This document shows, one piece after another, positions 1-6,885 of a stretch of 32,048 nucleotides of DNA. The DNA is from an uncultured Anaeromyxobacter sp. (GTDB lineage Bacteria > Myxococcota > Myxococcia > Myxococcales > Anaeromyxobacteraceae). Every line of letters starts with the position of its first letter. Position 1 is the stretch's first letter. The position numbers and the translations under genes are program-made. A model generated the notes under the pieces. The model was not told where the DNA came from, searched no databases, and saw only the letters and a program-made list of their open reading frames with translations. The stretch spans positions 1 to 32,048 of the forward strand of contig CAIVAR010000153.1 in the NCBI GenBank assembly GCA_903904005.1, read 5' to 3'.

Positions 1-72
1 CCGCCTTCACTGAGCGGATTGGCCCTGCGTCCCCCTCATGCGCTGACGGTTGGGGCGAAGAACCGCCTCAAA

Positions 73-112
73 ATCACCGGAGGGCGCCCGGGTGCCCGGT
101 GATTCCGGTGAT
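73..112. repeat. GC-rich palindrome with repeated CCGGTGAT arms
   Basis: ATCACCGG at 73-80 is answered by its reverse complement CCGGTGAT at 96-103, and the same 8-mer is repeated directly at 105-112. The 15 bases between the first two copies include GGCGCCCGGG and can extend the pairing, so 73-103 could fold as one long hairpin. It lies in a 177-base stretch at the window edge in which I recognise no gene. It could be a terminator-like stem or the end of a mobile element. The sequence cut at base 1 prevents a choice. Confidence 0.4.
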
Positions 113-177
113 CTGGGGGCCCCACCTCCCCGGTGGTGACAGCTGGCCAGCCGGAGGGAGGGGACTCCATGTCGGCG

Positions 178-330
178 CTAGTAGACGGGGAACTGCCCTT
201 CATAGGCAATCGCCCACACGTACCCCGGAGGAGCCTGTAGGTTCGGCAAGCGGAACGTGTCCCCACTTCCGCCATACCGCTGCCCGATCAGGGCGGCGAG
301 CGCGGGATAGCTGGAGCGCGGTGTGCCCGG
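178..330 (-). pseudogene. Tail-collar-domain protein, C-terminal fragment
   Basis: The open frame after an in-frame TAG at 331-333 encodes 50 residues ending at a TAG at 178-180. It reads YPALAALIGQRYGG, then GDTFRLPNLQ, then GYVWAIAYEGQFPVY. A 'YPaLfalIG..YGGdG..TFrLPdL' core followed by a short strand ending in an aromatic residue is characteristic of the C-terminal half of phage-type tail collar (Collar/MdpB-like) proteins. The N-terminal half and any start codon are missing: the frame runs upstream into a stop, and the overlapping other-frame sequence belongs to a maturase fragment. I read it as the 3' remnant of a structural or tail-fibre-like gene left by rearrangement. Identification is from motif resemblance only. 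Confidence 0.6.
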
Positions 331-451
331 CTACCCTCCACCAGTTTCGCGCGAAGCGGGCGGCCATCGCGGCAACGTGCTGGGAGATTCCCCGGGCCCG
401 AAGCTCACGAAAGACCGTCGTTCCTCGCTTCCACTGCTTGAGTGCGATGAC
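305..451 (-). pseudogene. Group II intron maturase, C-terminal fragment
   Basis: In one minus-strand frame 49 residues read LKQWKRGTTVFRELRARG, then a helix ending in ARNWWRVAGHTALQ. The pattern '(L/W)KQWKRg.t.f.eLra.G...(x)n...WWr.a.h.al' is the signature of the group II intron maturase-specific (X/thumb) domain at the C terminus of intron reverse transcriptases. In a complete protein it is preceded by about 350 residues of RT domain and followed by a short 'lPn.yfd.lGlp.L' tail. Neither is present. Upstream sequence in this frame is unrelated, and downstream the collar fragment takes over in another frame within about 25 bases. No intron domain V/VI structure was found. It is a small relic, not an active retroelement. 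Confidence 0.65.
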
Positions 452-594
452 GCTACCTGAAAGACCAGAAGTTCTTGGCCATCGAGAGCCACGACTTGGC
501 TGGTAACCGAGACCGGCGGATCACCGTCCCTTGATGCGCGCAGTCGGGCGGTTGGCGTCTCCAGGAACTTCTGAATCTCATCCGCCGGGTATCC

Positions 595-762
595 GTGACC
601 CGAGATGACGCCGTCGTCCTCGATTCCGAGGAGACGGCCGACGAGGTGGTGCTCATGAAAGACGGCGCGGGGCGCGTCATCGGCATCGAGATTCTCCATT
701 ACCGGCCAGCCACCGCGGACTCGCGGGTGTCGGTCGAGACGGTGGCCCACACGGCAGCGTGA
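595..762 (+). pseudogene. DUF2283-like protein, probable 5'-truncated remnant
   Basis: From the GTG at 595 the frame encodes 55 residues. It includes DAVVLDSEETADEVVLMKD and then GRVIGIEILHY, ending VETVAHTAA before TGA at 760-762. The pattern 'e.e.adgvvl..D..GrviGiEil' is diagnostic of DUF2283, a small domain of unknown function common near toxin-antitoxin and mobile genes. Typical members begin with 'M.i.YDpe.DaLyi.l', which is absent. In-frame sequence back to a TGA at 532-534 does not resemble it, and no Shine-Dalgarno precedes 595. The open frame could start upstream at CTG 571. The most likely reading is a gene that has lost its first third. Confidence 0.5.
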
Positions 763-855
763 CCGGCTGCCGCGCGGAAAGGTTCGCCACCGGAATACGT
801 GGCTGGGCTCATCGACGACCTTCTCGGGTTCGTGCCATCCATCCCTTCGCTGACG

Positions 856-969
856 TCAACGATAGGCGCCTGCCTTCACCGCCGAGACCAGCTCTGGGAC
901 GACCCGGGCGAGGCACTCCAGCAGCCCATCGAATGTCAGGGGCGGGCTCTTCAGGTCGCCCGCCTGCTG
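856..969 (-). pseudogene. Displaced C-terminal tail of the PIN toxin
   Basis: One frame away from the end of the PIN gene, 37 residues read QQAGDLKSPPLTFDGLLE, then a helix LARVVPELVSAV, then TGA at 856-858. In PIN proteins of this class the catalytic domain is followed by a helical tail of the form '..a.l.nPPlT.ddvLe.LarqvP.fv..v'. That is what is seen here, starting at the base where the upstream frame runs out. The family normally has roughly 15 further residues between 'SPDEFLC' and this tail, so a deletion whose length is not a multiple of three best explains the arrangement. The remaining 763-855 holds nothing I can identify. Confidence 0.6.
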
Positions 970-1364
970 CAGAGGAACTCGTCGGGCGACTGGGCCTCGA
1001 TCCCCTCCGGGAGCGGCGTGAAGTGCTTCGAGTTGGCGGTCGCGATCACCTGGGCGCCGGACTTCACGGCTACCGCGACGACGTGGCGGTCCTTCTCGTC
1101 GTTCTGCATCGCCGGAGTGAGCAGTTCGTAGCCGGTCACCTCAGCCTCGGGAAAGTGCTCCTCCATCTTGGCGCGTAGCCGCTGGGCCTTGTCGGCCGGC
1201 ATCACGCCGTTCTCCACGAGGTTTAGCTCCACCTCGTCGAGGATCTCTCGGCTCCAGCGGAGCTGGAAGAAGCCACTCGCGGCCGCACGCAGCAAGGTGT
1301 CCCGAAGCGTGAACGGGTAGAGCAGGTTGGAGTCGACGACGACGATGAAGGGCGCGGGGACCAT
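951..1364 (-). CDS. PIN-domain toxin (VapC-like), C terminus frameshifted
   Basis: This 137-residue protein begins VVVDSNLLYPFTLRDTL, with the first catalytic aspartate at the end of strand 1. It continues with a conserved acidic EILDEVELNL helix and NDEKDRHVVAVAVKSGAQVIAT, which supplies the later acidic cluster of the PIN fold. PIN toxins are metal-dependent ribonucleases acting on tRNA, rRNA or mRNA. It follows the antitoxin gene by 18 nt, with GAGG about six bases before its ATG, so the two are co-transcribed. The catalytic core looks complete, but after SPDEFLC the frame changes to SRRAT and stops. The expected helical tail lies downstream in another frame. The toxin may therefore be weakened or inactive, or may have a shortened tail without loss of activity. 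Confidence 0.8.
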   Translation of the reverse strand: MVPAPFIVVVDSNLLYPFTLRDTLLRAAASGFFQLRWSREILDEVELNLVENGVMPADKAQRLRAKMEEHFPEAEVTGYELLTPAMQNDEKDRHVVAVAVKSGAQVIATANSKHFTPLPEGIEAQSPDEFLCSRRAT

Positions 1365-1382
1365 TCGACCTCGCGCCGGCGC

Positions 1383-1880
1383 CTACTTCAGCTCGGGCTC
1401 GTAGCCACCGAACTCCTGCGTCATCAGCGAGAGCTCGCGGAGACCGGCGCGCCGATCCTTGTCGCGCTTCTCCTTGAACGCGAGCACGTCTTCGATCCGG
1501 AGGCGCCGGTGCTTGCCCGTCCTTCGGAAAGGAATGCGCTCCTCGTCAAGGAGCCGGACGAGATACTGGCGCGAGACGTTCAGCAGGTCGGCCGCCTGCT
1601 GCGTCGTCACCTCGCGCCCCACCGGCACGACCGTGACCGAGTCGCCGCTCGCCATGACCTCGGCCACCCGCTCCAGCACATAGAAGAGCGACTCCGGCAG
1701 CGGGATGGAAATCCCGCCGGGACCGACGAGCTGGCACCTCGGCGAGGTTCGCGCCCGCGTGTGGGCGATCCCTTCGAGCGCCTTGGAGAGCGCGACGACC
1801 TGGGCGTGCTGCTCCGGCGGAGCCGAGACGGGCGTCATCCGGCGGATGCGGTCTTCCATCGTGCGGACGACGTGGGCCAC
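1383..1880 (-). CDS. Excisionase-type HTH antitoxin of the PIN pair
   Basis: A 165-residue DNA-binding protein. The C-terminal half holds a MerR/excisionase-type helix-turn-helix (about residues 90-135: EVTTQQAADLLNVSRQYLVR, then GKHRRLRIEDVLAF), the fold used by excisionase-like regulators. The N-terminal region carries a LSKALEGIA helix and a PLPESLFYVLERVAEVMA segment. HTH proteins of this shape directly upstream of a PIN_3-type gene form a known type II toxin-antitoxin arrangement: the protein would neutralise the toxin and repress the pair. I chose GTG at 1880 because GGAGGT (1887-1892 on the plus strand) sits seven bases before it. ATG 1859 is the alternative, and the more upstream ATG at 1934 lies before the promoter-like elements. 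Confidence 0.75.
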   Translation of the reverse strand: MAHVVRTMEDRIRRMTPVSAPPEQHAQVVALSKALEGIAHTRARTSPRCQLVGPGGISIPLPESLFYVLERVAEVMASGDSVTVVPVGREVTTQQAADLLNVSRQYLVRLLDEERIPFRRTGKHRRLRIEDVLAFKEKRDKDRRAGLRELSLMTQEFGGYEPELK

Positions 1881-1899
1881 GGGGTTACCTCCGAGATGG

Positions 1900-1928
1900 A
1901 ACCTAGTCCGTAATCGACCCAAACGCAA
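1900..1928 (-). promoter_or_regulatory. Sigma-70-like promoter for the toxin-antitoxin pair
   Basis: On the minus strand TTGCGT (1923-1928) is followed after exactly 17 bases by TAGGTT (1900-1905). These match four of six positions of TTGACA and the TAnnnT core of the -10 element. Transcription would begin near 1893, immediately before the GGAGGT that serves the antitoxin GTG at 1880, giving a very short leader. The rest of 1929-2045, between this element and livF, shows no gene and no convincing terminator. Confidence 0.4.
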
Positions 1929-2045
1929 CCCCACCCGAAGGCTTGCGTCGCCTCCCGCAGGGTGCTCGACGCGGCCGCGCCTTCGAGCGCGACCTCGCGG
2001 TGCCTGAGGGAGAGTCGAAGCCCGTGCGCCCTTCGCCCCCGCCCC

Positions 2046-2762
2046 TCACTCCCCGAGGTAGGCCTTCCGCACGTCGGGGCTAGCGAGGAGCTCGGCGCCG
2101 CTCCCCTGCATCACGATCGCGCCCGTCTCCAGCACGTACGCGTGGTGCGACACTTGAAGCGCCATGTTGGCGTTCTGCTCGACGAGGAGCAGCGACACCC
2201 CCGCCTCGTTGATCTCCTGGATGACCTGGAAGATGCGATCCACGAACTGCGGTGCGAGCCCCAGCGAAGGCTCGTCGAGGAGCAGGAGCGTGGGGCGGCT
2301 CATGAGCGCGCGGGCCACGGCCAGCATCTGCTGCTCGCCGCCCGACAGGGTGCCGGAGACCTGGGCGCTGCGCTCCTTCAGGATGGGGAAGAGGGCGTAA
2401 GCCCGCTCCCGGTCGGCGTCGATGCCGCTCCGATCGCGCCGGAGGTAGGCGCCGAGGTCGAGGTTCTCCTTCACGGTCAGGTTGAGGAAGATCCCCCGCC
2501 CCTCGGGCGCCTGGGCCACGCCCTTGGCCACGATCGCGTGGGACGGGATGCCGGCGATGGAGCGCCCCTGGAACTCGATGGCGCCGGAGGTGGGGCGGAG
2601 CAGCCCGGAGATGGCCCGCAGGGTGGTGCTCTTCCCGGCGCCGTTCGCGCCGATGAGGGCCACGATCTTCCCGCGGGGGACCTCGAGCGAGATCCCCGAG
2701 AGCGCCCGGATGACGCCGTAGTGGACCACCAGGTCCCGGATCGAGAGCAGGGTTTCGCTCAA
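2046..2762 (-). CDS. livF: Branched-chain amino acid ABC transporter ATPase LivF
   Basis: This 238-residue ABC ATPase is the second nucleotide-binding subunit of a high-affinity leucine/isoleucine/valine importer. Walker A is GANGAGKST (about residues 37-45), the ABC signature is LSGGEQQMLAVARAL, and Walker B is LLLLDEPSLGLAP. The long SLGLAPQFV segment and the final 'KAYLGE' are typical of LivF rather than LivG. It starts at a TTG whose TTGA overlaps the livG stop, so the two subunits are translationally coupled. It is the last gene of livKHMGF. The substrate could be another amino acid, amide or short-chain compound, because sequence alone does not fix Liv-family specificity. Confidence 0.93.
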   Translation of the reverse strand: MSETLLSIRDLVVHYGVIRALSGISLEVPRGKIVALIGANGAGKSTTLRAISGLLRPTSGAIEFQGRSIAGIPSHAIVAKGVAQAPEGRGIFLNLTVKENLDLGAYLRRDRSGIDADRERAYALFPILKERSAQVSGTLSGGEQQMLAVARALMSRPTLLLLDEPSLGLAPQFVDRIFQVIQEINEAGVSLLLVEQNANMALQVSHHAYVLETGAIVMQGSGAELLASPDVRKAYLGE

Positions 2763-3580
2763 CGTGCGTCCCCATCCGCGGCCCGCGGCGGCTTGAGCCG
2801 GAGCTTGCCGTCCCCCAGGTAGGCCTCGATCACCTTGGGATCCCGGCGCACCTCCTCGGGCAGCCCGTGGGCGATGGTCACGCCGTGGTCGAGCACCATG
2901 ACCCGCTCGGAGACCCCCATGACGAGCCGCATGTCGTGCTCGATCACCAGGATGGCGAGGGCGAACCGGTCCCGGACGCGCCGGATGAGCTCCATGAGCG
3001 CCACCTTCTCGGACGCGTTCATCCCCGCCGCCGGCTCGTCCAGGCAGAGGACCTTCGGCCCGGTGGCCAGCGCACGCGCGATCTCGAGCCGCCGCTGCTC
3101 CCCGTAGGGGAGGTTGCGCGCCAGCTCGTCGCGCCGGTGGGAGAGCTCCATCACCGCGAGGAACTCCCCGGCGCGCTCCGCGATGCGCGCCTCCTCGGCG
3201 TCGTGGGTGGGGGTGAGCATCCAGGCCGAGGTGAACCCGCTCCTCGACCCGGCGTGGCAGGCCACCCGCACGTTGTCGAAGGCCGAGAGCTCCTTGAAGA
3301 GGCGCACGTTCTGGAAGGTGCGCGCCACCCCCAGCTCGCAGATCTGGTGCGGGCGCAGGCCGTTCACCCGCCGTCCGGCCACCACGACTTCACCCTCGGT
3401 CGGCGGGTAGACGCCGGTGAGGGCGTTGAAGGCGGTGGTCTTCCCGGCGCCGTTCGGGCCGATGAGCCCGACGAGCTCCCCGCTCCGGAGCGAGAGGTCG
3501 AACCCGGAGAGGGCGGTGAGCCCCCCGAACCGCATGGCCACCCCGCGGGCGTCGAGCACCACGTCGCCGGGCCCGCTCAC
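2759..3580 (-). CDS. livG: Branched-chain amino acid ABC transporter ATPase LivG
   Basis: This 273-residue ABC ATPase pairs with LivF under the LivH/LivM permeases. Walker A is GPNGAGKTT near residues 41-49. The Q-loop region reads GVARTFQNVRLF, a LivG hallmark. The signature is the LivG-type LPYGEQRRLEIARAL, Walker B is VLCLDEPAAGMN, and the H-loop is LVIEHDM. The family's C-terminal 'EEVRRDPKVIEAYLG' is followed by a short basic tail. Its GTG start overlaps the livM stop (GTGA), and its own stop overlaps the TTG of livF. Length and motif order are normal and nothing looks broken. Confidence 0.94.
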   Translation of the reverse strand: MSGPGDVVLDARGVAMRFGGLTALSGFDLSLRSGELVGLIGPNGAGKTTAFNALTGVYPPTEGEVVVAGRRVNGLRPHQICELGVARTFQNVRLFKELSAFDNVRVACHAGSRSGFTSAWMLTPTHDAEEARIAERAGEFLAVMELSHRRDELARNLPYGEQRRLEIARALATGPKVLCLDEPAAGMNASEKVALMELIRRVRDRFALAILVIEHDMRLVMGVSERVMVLDHGVTIAHGLPEEVRRDPKVIEAYLGDGKLRLKPPRAADGDAR

Positions 3581-4566
3581 GTCGCCCTCCCGCCCGGCCG
3601 GCGCCGCGTCCAGCGCGGCATGGCGTCCCAGATCTCGCGCGTCCCGAAGATGCCGCTCGGCCGGGTGAGCATGAGGACGATGAGCAGCATCGAGAAGATC
3701 ACCATCCGGTACTGGTCGGCGGCCTGGAGCGACTCGAGCGCGACGGTGAGCAGGGTGGCCGCCACGATCGACCCGGTGATGGAGCCCATCCCGCCGAGCA
3801 CCACCATGACCACCACCTCCATCGACTTCACGAAGGTGAACATGCGGGGGGTGACGAGCTGGATCTTGTGGACGAGCAGCGCGCCGGCGAGCCCGGCGAA
3901 GGCCGCCGAGATGACGAAGGCCCGCACCTTCCAGCCCACGGTGTCGACGCCCATGGCCTCGGCCGCCACCTCGTCCTCCCGGATGGCGAGCAGCGCCCGC
4001 CCCTGCGTGGAGAGGAGCAGCCGCCGCGCCATGACCACGGTGGCCACCACCCCCATCCCGGCCCAGACCACGTTGGTGTACGCCGGCAGCCCGGAGATCC
4101 CGGTGGCCTGGCCGAGCACGCGGGTGTTCTCGATGATCACCCGGATGATCTCGCCGAAGCCGAGCGTGACGATGGCGAGGTAGTCGCCGCGCAGGCGCAG
4201 GGACGGGATCCCGACGAGCAGCCCGGCCAGCGAGGCCATGGCCATGCCGGCCACGAGCGCCACGAAGAAGACCACCGCGTCGGAGGCGACGGGCGGAAGC
4301 CCCATCACCTGGAAGGTCTCCATCCCGGTGGTGACGAGCGCCGCGGTGTAGGCCCCCACCGCCATGAAGGCGGCGTGGCCGATGGAGAACTGGCCGGTGA
4401 AGCCGTTCACCACGTTGAGCGAGACCGCCAGGATCACGTTCACCGCGATGTTGATGAAGACGAAGGAGTGGTAGCTGGGCAGCACGCCCTGGACGAGCCA
4501 GAGGACCGGCAGCGCCGCGACGAACGGCGCGATCGAGCGCAGGACGAGGCCGGCCCGGCCGGTCAT
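3577..4566 (-). CDS. livM: Branched-chain amino acid ABC permease LivM
   Basis: A 329-residue inner-membrane permease with about eight to ten hydrophobic segments. It carries the family sequence NVVNGFTGQFSIGHAAFMAVGAY near residues 52-74, the LivM counterpart of the LivH 'GLpNFAhGd' loop. It also has the EAA-like loop containing RGRALLAIREDEVAAEAMGV, which contacts the ATPases. The stretch VVMVVLGGMGSITGSIVAA is typical of the C-terminal half. ATG 4566 has GAGGG five bases upstream and lies seven bases after the livH stop. It would form a heterodimeric channel with LivH. Confidence 0.94.
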   Translation of the reverse strand: MTGRAGLVLRSIAPFVAALPVLWLVQGVLPSYHSFVFINIAVNVILAVSLNVVNGFTGQFSIGHAAFMAVGAYTAALVTTGMETFQVMGLPPVASDAVVFFVALVAGMAMASLAGLLVGIPSLRLRGDYLAIVTLGFGEIIRVIIENTRVLGQATGISGLPAYTNVVWAGMGVVATVVMARRLLLSTQGRALLAIREDEVAAEAMGVDTVGWKVRAFVISAAFAGLAGALLVHKIQLVTPRMFTFVKSMEVVVMVVLGGMGSITGSIVAATLLTVALESLQAADQYRMVIFSMLLIVLMLTRPSGIFGTREIWDAMPRWTRRRPGGRAT

Positions 4567-4573
4567 GGCGCCC

Positions 4574-5584
4574 TCATACCTTCTCCACCGTGGGGCGCCC
4601 GAGCAGCCCCTCGGGGCGGACGATCAGCACCAGGATGAGCATCGCGAAGGCGATGCCGTCGCGGAAGGAGGAGACCGTGTACCCGGCCACCATCTCCTCG
4701 GCGAGGCCGAGGACGATGCCGCCCAGCATGGCCCCGGGCACGTTGCCGATCCCGCCGAAGACCGCGGCCACGAAGGCCTTGAGCCCCGGCATGAGCCCCA
4801 TGATGGGGTCGATGCGGGGGCGCGAGCCGGCCACCAGCAGGGCGGCCACGGCGGCGAGGACGCTGCCGAGCACGAAGGTGGCCGAGATGACCCGGTTCAC
4901 CGGGATGCCCATGAGCCCCGCCACGCGCGGGTCGAAGGAGACCGCCCGCATGGCCGTCCCGAAGCGGGTCCGGTAGACGATCCACTGCAGGAGGAGCATG
5001 AAGCCGACCGCCACCAGGAAGGAGACCACGTCGTAGTTGGAGACGTGCACGCCGCCCAGCACCGTCCAGTCGATGCGGGTGAAGGGTTCGGGGAAGAAGC
5101 GCGGCGTGGGGCCGGGAGGGAACGTGGAGGGGAGCACGCCGACCAGGGAGTGGAGCCATCCCGGAACCGCCCAGCCCCATCCGCGCAGCACCTCCTCGAA
5201 GGTGCGCCCCTGGGCCTGGAGGCTGGGGAGCTGGAAGCCGTACTCGAGGAGGAAGGAGATGCCGATGGCCGTGATGAGCGTGGCGAGGCGCGGGCGGTTG
5301 CGGAGCGGACGGTAGGCGAACCGCTCGATGGCCCAGCCCAGCGCCCCCGCCGCGGCCATCGAACCCACCAGGACCGCGAGAGCCTTGCCGATGGTGGGGT
5401 GGTCGCGGACCCCGAGGGCGGTGGCGATGTAGAAGCCCGCGAAGGCCGCGGCCATGTACACGTCGCCGTGGGCGAAGTTGATGAGCTTCAGCACCCCGTA
5501 GACCATCGTGTAGCCCAGGGCGATGAGGGCGTAGATGGTCCCGAGCGAGACGCCGTTGACGACGTGCTGGAGGAATTCGGTCAA
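4574..5584 (-). CDS. livH: Branched-chain amino acid ABC permease LivH
   Basis: This 336-residue permease opens with LQHVVNGVSLGTIYALIALGYTM and the diagnostic KLINFAHGDVYM (about residues 36-47). It ends with ILVLIVRPEGLLGRP, as LivH proteins do. The EAA loop reads RFGTAMRAVSFDPRVAGLMGI. It is longer than the usual ~300 residues because of an extracytoplasmic insertion around residues 110-170 that is rich in Pro, Gly and Trp. Translation appears to start at a TTG (5584) with only a weak ribosome site. The next ATG is inside the first membrane helix, so the TTG is needed. It lies 27 bases after the binding-protein gene. Confidence 0.93.
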   Translation of the reverse strand: MTEFLQHVVNGVSLGTIYALIALGYTMVYGVLKLINFAHGDVYMAAAFAGFYIATALGVRDHPTIGKALAVLVGSMAAAGALGWAIERFAYRPLRNRPRLATLITAIGISFLLEYGFQLPSLQAQGRTFEEVLRGWGWAVPGWLHSLVGVLPSTFPPGPTPRFFPEPFTRIDWTVLGGVHVSNYDVVSFLVAVGFMLLLQWIVYRTRFGTAMRAVSFDPRVAGLMGIPVNRVISATFVLGSVLAAVAALLVAGSRPRIDPIMGLMPGLKAFVAAVFGGIGNVPGAMLGGIVLGLAEEMVAGYTVSSFRDGIAFAMLILVLIVRPEGLLGRPTVEKV

Positions 5585-5611
5585 GGATGCTTCGGCCGGT
5601 GACGACGTCCG

Positions 5612-6799
5612 TCAGGGTGCGACGGTGGTGACGTAGGACGACTTGCCGTCCTTCACCTCGAGCACCACGGCCGGCTTCACCGCGTCGTGGTTCGCGTCGA
5701 TGGTGATGATGCCGGTGACCCCGGGGTAGCCCTTGGTCGCGGCGATGGCGTCGCGGATGGCCGTCCCCGAGCCGTCGGCGGCGCGGTTCATGGCGTCGAA
5801 TCCCACCATGGCGGCGTCGTAGCCCTGGGCGGCGAGGCCGTCGGGAACCCCGCCGAAACGGGCCTTGTAGGCCGTCACGAACTCCTGGATGCGGGGGCTC
5901 GGGTCGTCGGGCGAGTAGTGGTTCGAGAAGAAGGAGCCCTCGATGGCCTTGCCGCCGATCTCGAAGAGCTTCGAGGAATCCCAGCCGTCGCCGCCGAGGA
6001 GCGGCTGCTTCATGCCGAGCTCGCGGGCCTGCCGCGCGATGAGGGCCACGTCGGTGTAGTAGCCGGGCACGTAGATGGCCTGCGGGTTCTTGTTCTTGAT
6101 GGCGGTGAGCTGGGCCTTGAAGTCCTGGTCGCCGGCCTTGTAGCTCTGGTCGTCGACGATCGTCCCGCCGAGCTCCTTGAACTTGGCGAGGAAGTAGTCG
6201 GCCAGCCCCATCGAGTAGTCGTTGCCCACGTCGCGGAGGATGGCGACCCGGTCGACCTTGAGATCGTTGCGGGCGAACTTGGCCATCACCGTCCCCTGGA
6301 ACGGATCGATGAAGCAGACCCGGAAGACGAAGGGGCGGACCTTGTCCTTGTCCTTGGTGACCCGCGGGTTGGTGGAGGAGGGGGTGATCATGGGGGTGGC
6401 GTTGCCGTCGGCGACCGGCGCCATGGCGAGCGAGCGGGACGACGCGACCTCGCCGAGGAGCAGGTTCACCTTGTCGTTCACGATGAGCCGGGTGGCGGCG
6501 ACGGCCGCCTCCTCGGGCTTGCCCTGGCTGTCGTAGGTGCGCAGCGTGATGTTCTTGCCCTTGATGCCCCCCTTGGCGTTCCACTGCTCGATGGCGAGCT
6601 TGATGCCGTTGTCGGTGGACTGTCCGAAGGTGGCCTCCGAGCCGGTCATCGAGCCGACGTGGCCGACGAGGACCTTGTCGCTCGCCGGTGCAGGCGCCGC
6701 CGCGGCCTTGGCCGGGGCCTCGGCCTCCGGCTTCTTGCTCTGGCAGGCGACGACGGCCAGGGATGCTGCGAGGAGTGCCACGGCACGGGCTGCGCGCAT
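5612..6799 (-). CDS. livK: Liv-type periplasmic amino acid-binding lipoprotein
   Basis: A 395-residue solute-binding protein. The N terminus MRAARAVALLAASLAVVAC is a lipoprotein signal with Cys19 as the lipidation site, followed by an Ala/Pro/Lys-rich tether (residues 20-42) expected to hold it at a membrane. The mature domain begins KVLVGHVGSMTGSEATFGQ and contains GIKLAIEQWNAKGG and a VIVND..NLLLGEVASS segment, typical of the type I periplasmic-binding Peripla_BP_6 fold. ATG 6799 is chosen because GGAGGT stands about six bases before it and the signal peptide begins there; the open frame extends further upstream without meaning. It is the first gene of the livKHMGF operon. The exact ligand is not determined by sequence. 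Confidence 0.92.
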   Translation of the reverse strand: MRAARAVALLAASLAVVACQSKKPEAEAPAKAAAAPAPASDKVLVGHVGSMTGSEATFGQSTDNGIKLAIEQWNAKGGIKGKNITLRTYDSQGKPEEAAVAATRLIVNDKVNLLLGEVASSRSLAMAPVADGNATPMITPSSTNPRVTKDKDKVRPFVFRVCFIDPFQGTVMAKFARNDLKVDRVAILRDVGNDYSMGLADYFLAKFKELGGTIVDDQSYKAGDQDFKAQLTAIKNKNPQAIYVPGYYTDVALIARQARELGMKQPLLGGDGWDSSKLFEIGGKAIEGSFFSNHYSPDDPSPRIQEFVTAYKARFGGVPDGLAAQGYDAAMVGFDAMNRAADGSGTAIRDAIAATKGYPGVTGIITIDANHDAVKPAVVLEVKDGKSSYVTTVAP

Positions 6800-6885
6800 C
6801 GAAACCTCCGGTCGAAGGAGCAAAAAAGAGCGATCTAGCACACGGTCGTTCGGGGGGGGAAGTCTGCCCGACTTCGCGGCCGGCG

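Noticed and set aside
1-177. Possible end of an IS21-like insertion sequence
   Set aside because: The repeated ATCACCGG units recall insertion-sequence ends, but no transposase, matching opposite end or target duplication is visible in the window.
331-750. 139-residue minus-strand frame at the left end
   Set aside because: It overlaps the DUF2283 remnant on the opposite strand and the maturase relic in another frame, both of which carry recognisable motifs; this frame has none.
1929-2045. Terminator after the liv operon
   Set aside because: Only imperfect inverted repeats with large loops and no T-run were found.
6800-6885. Terminator or promoter between nagZ and livK
   Set aside because: Short stems (AAGTC/GACTT) and a run of six T lie here, but stem and T-tract are not adjacent and no -35/-10 pair is convincing.
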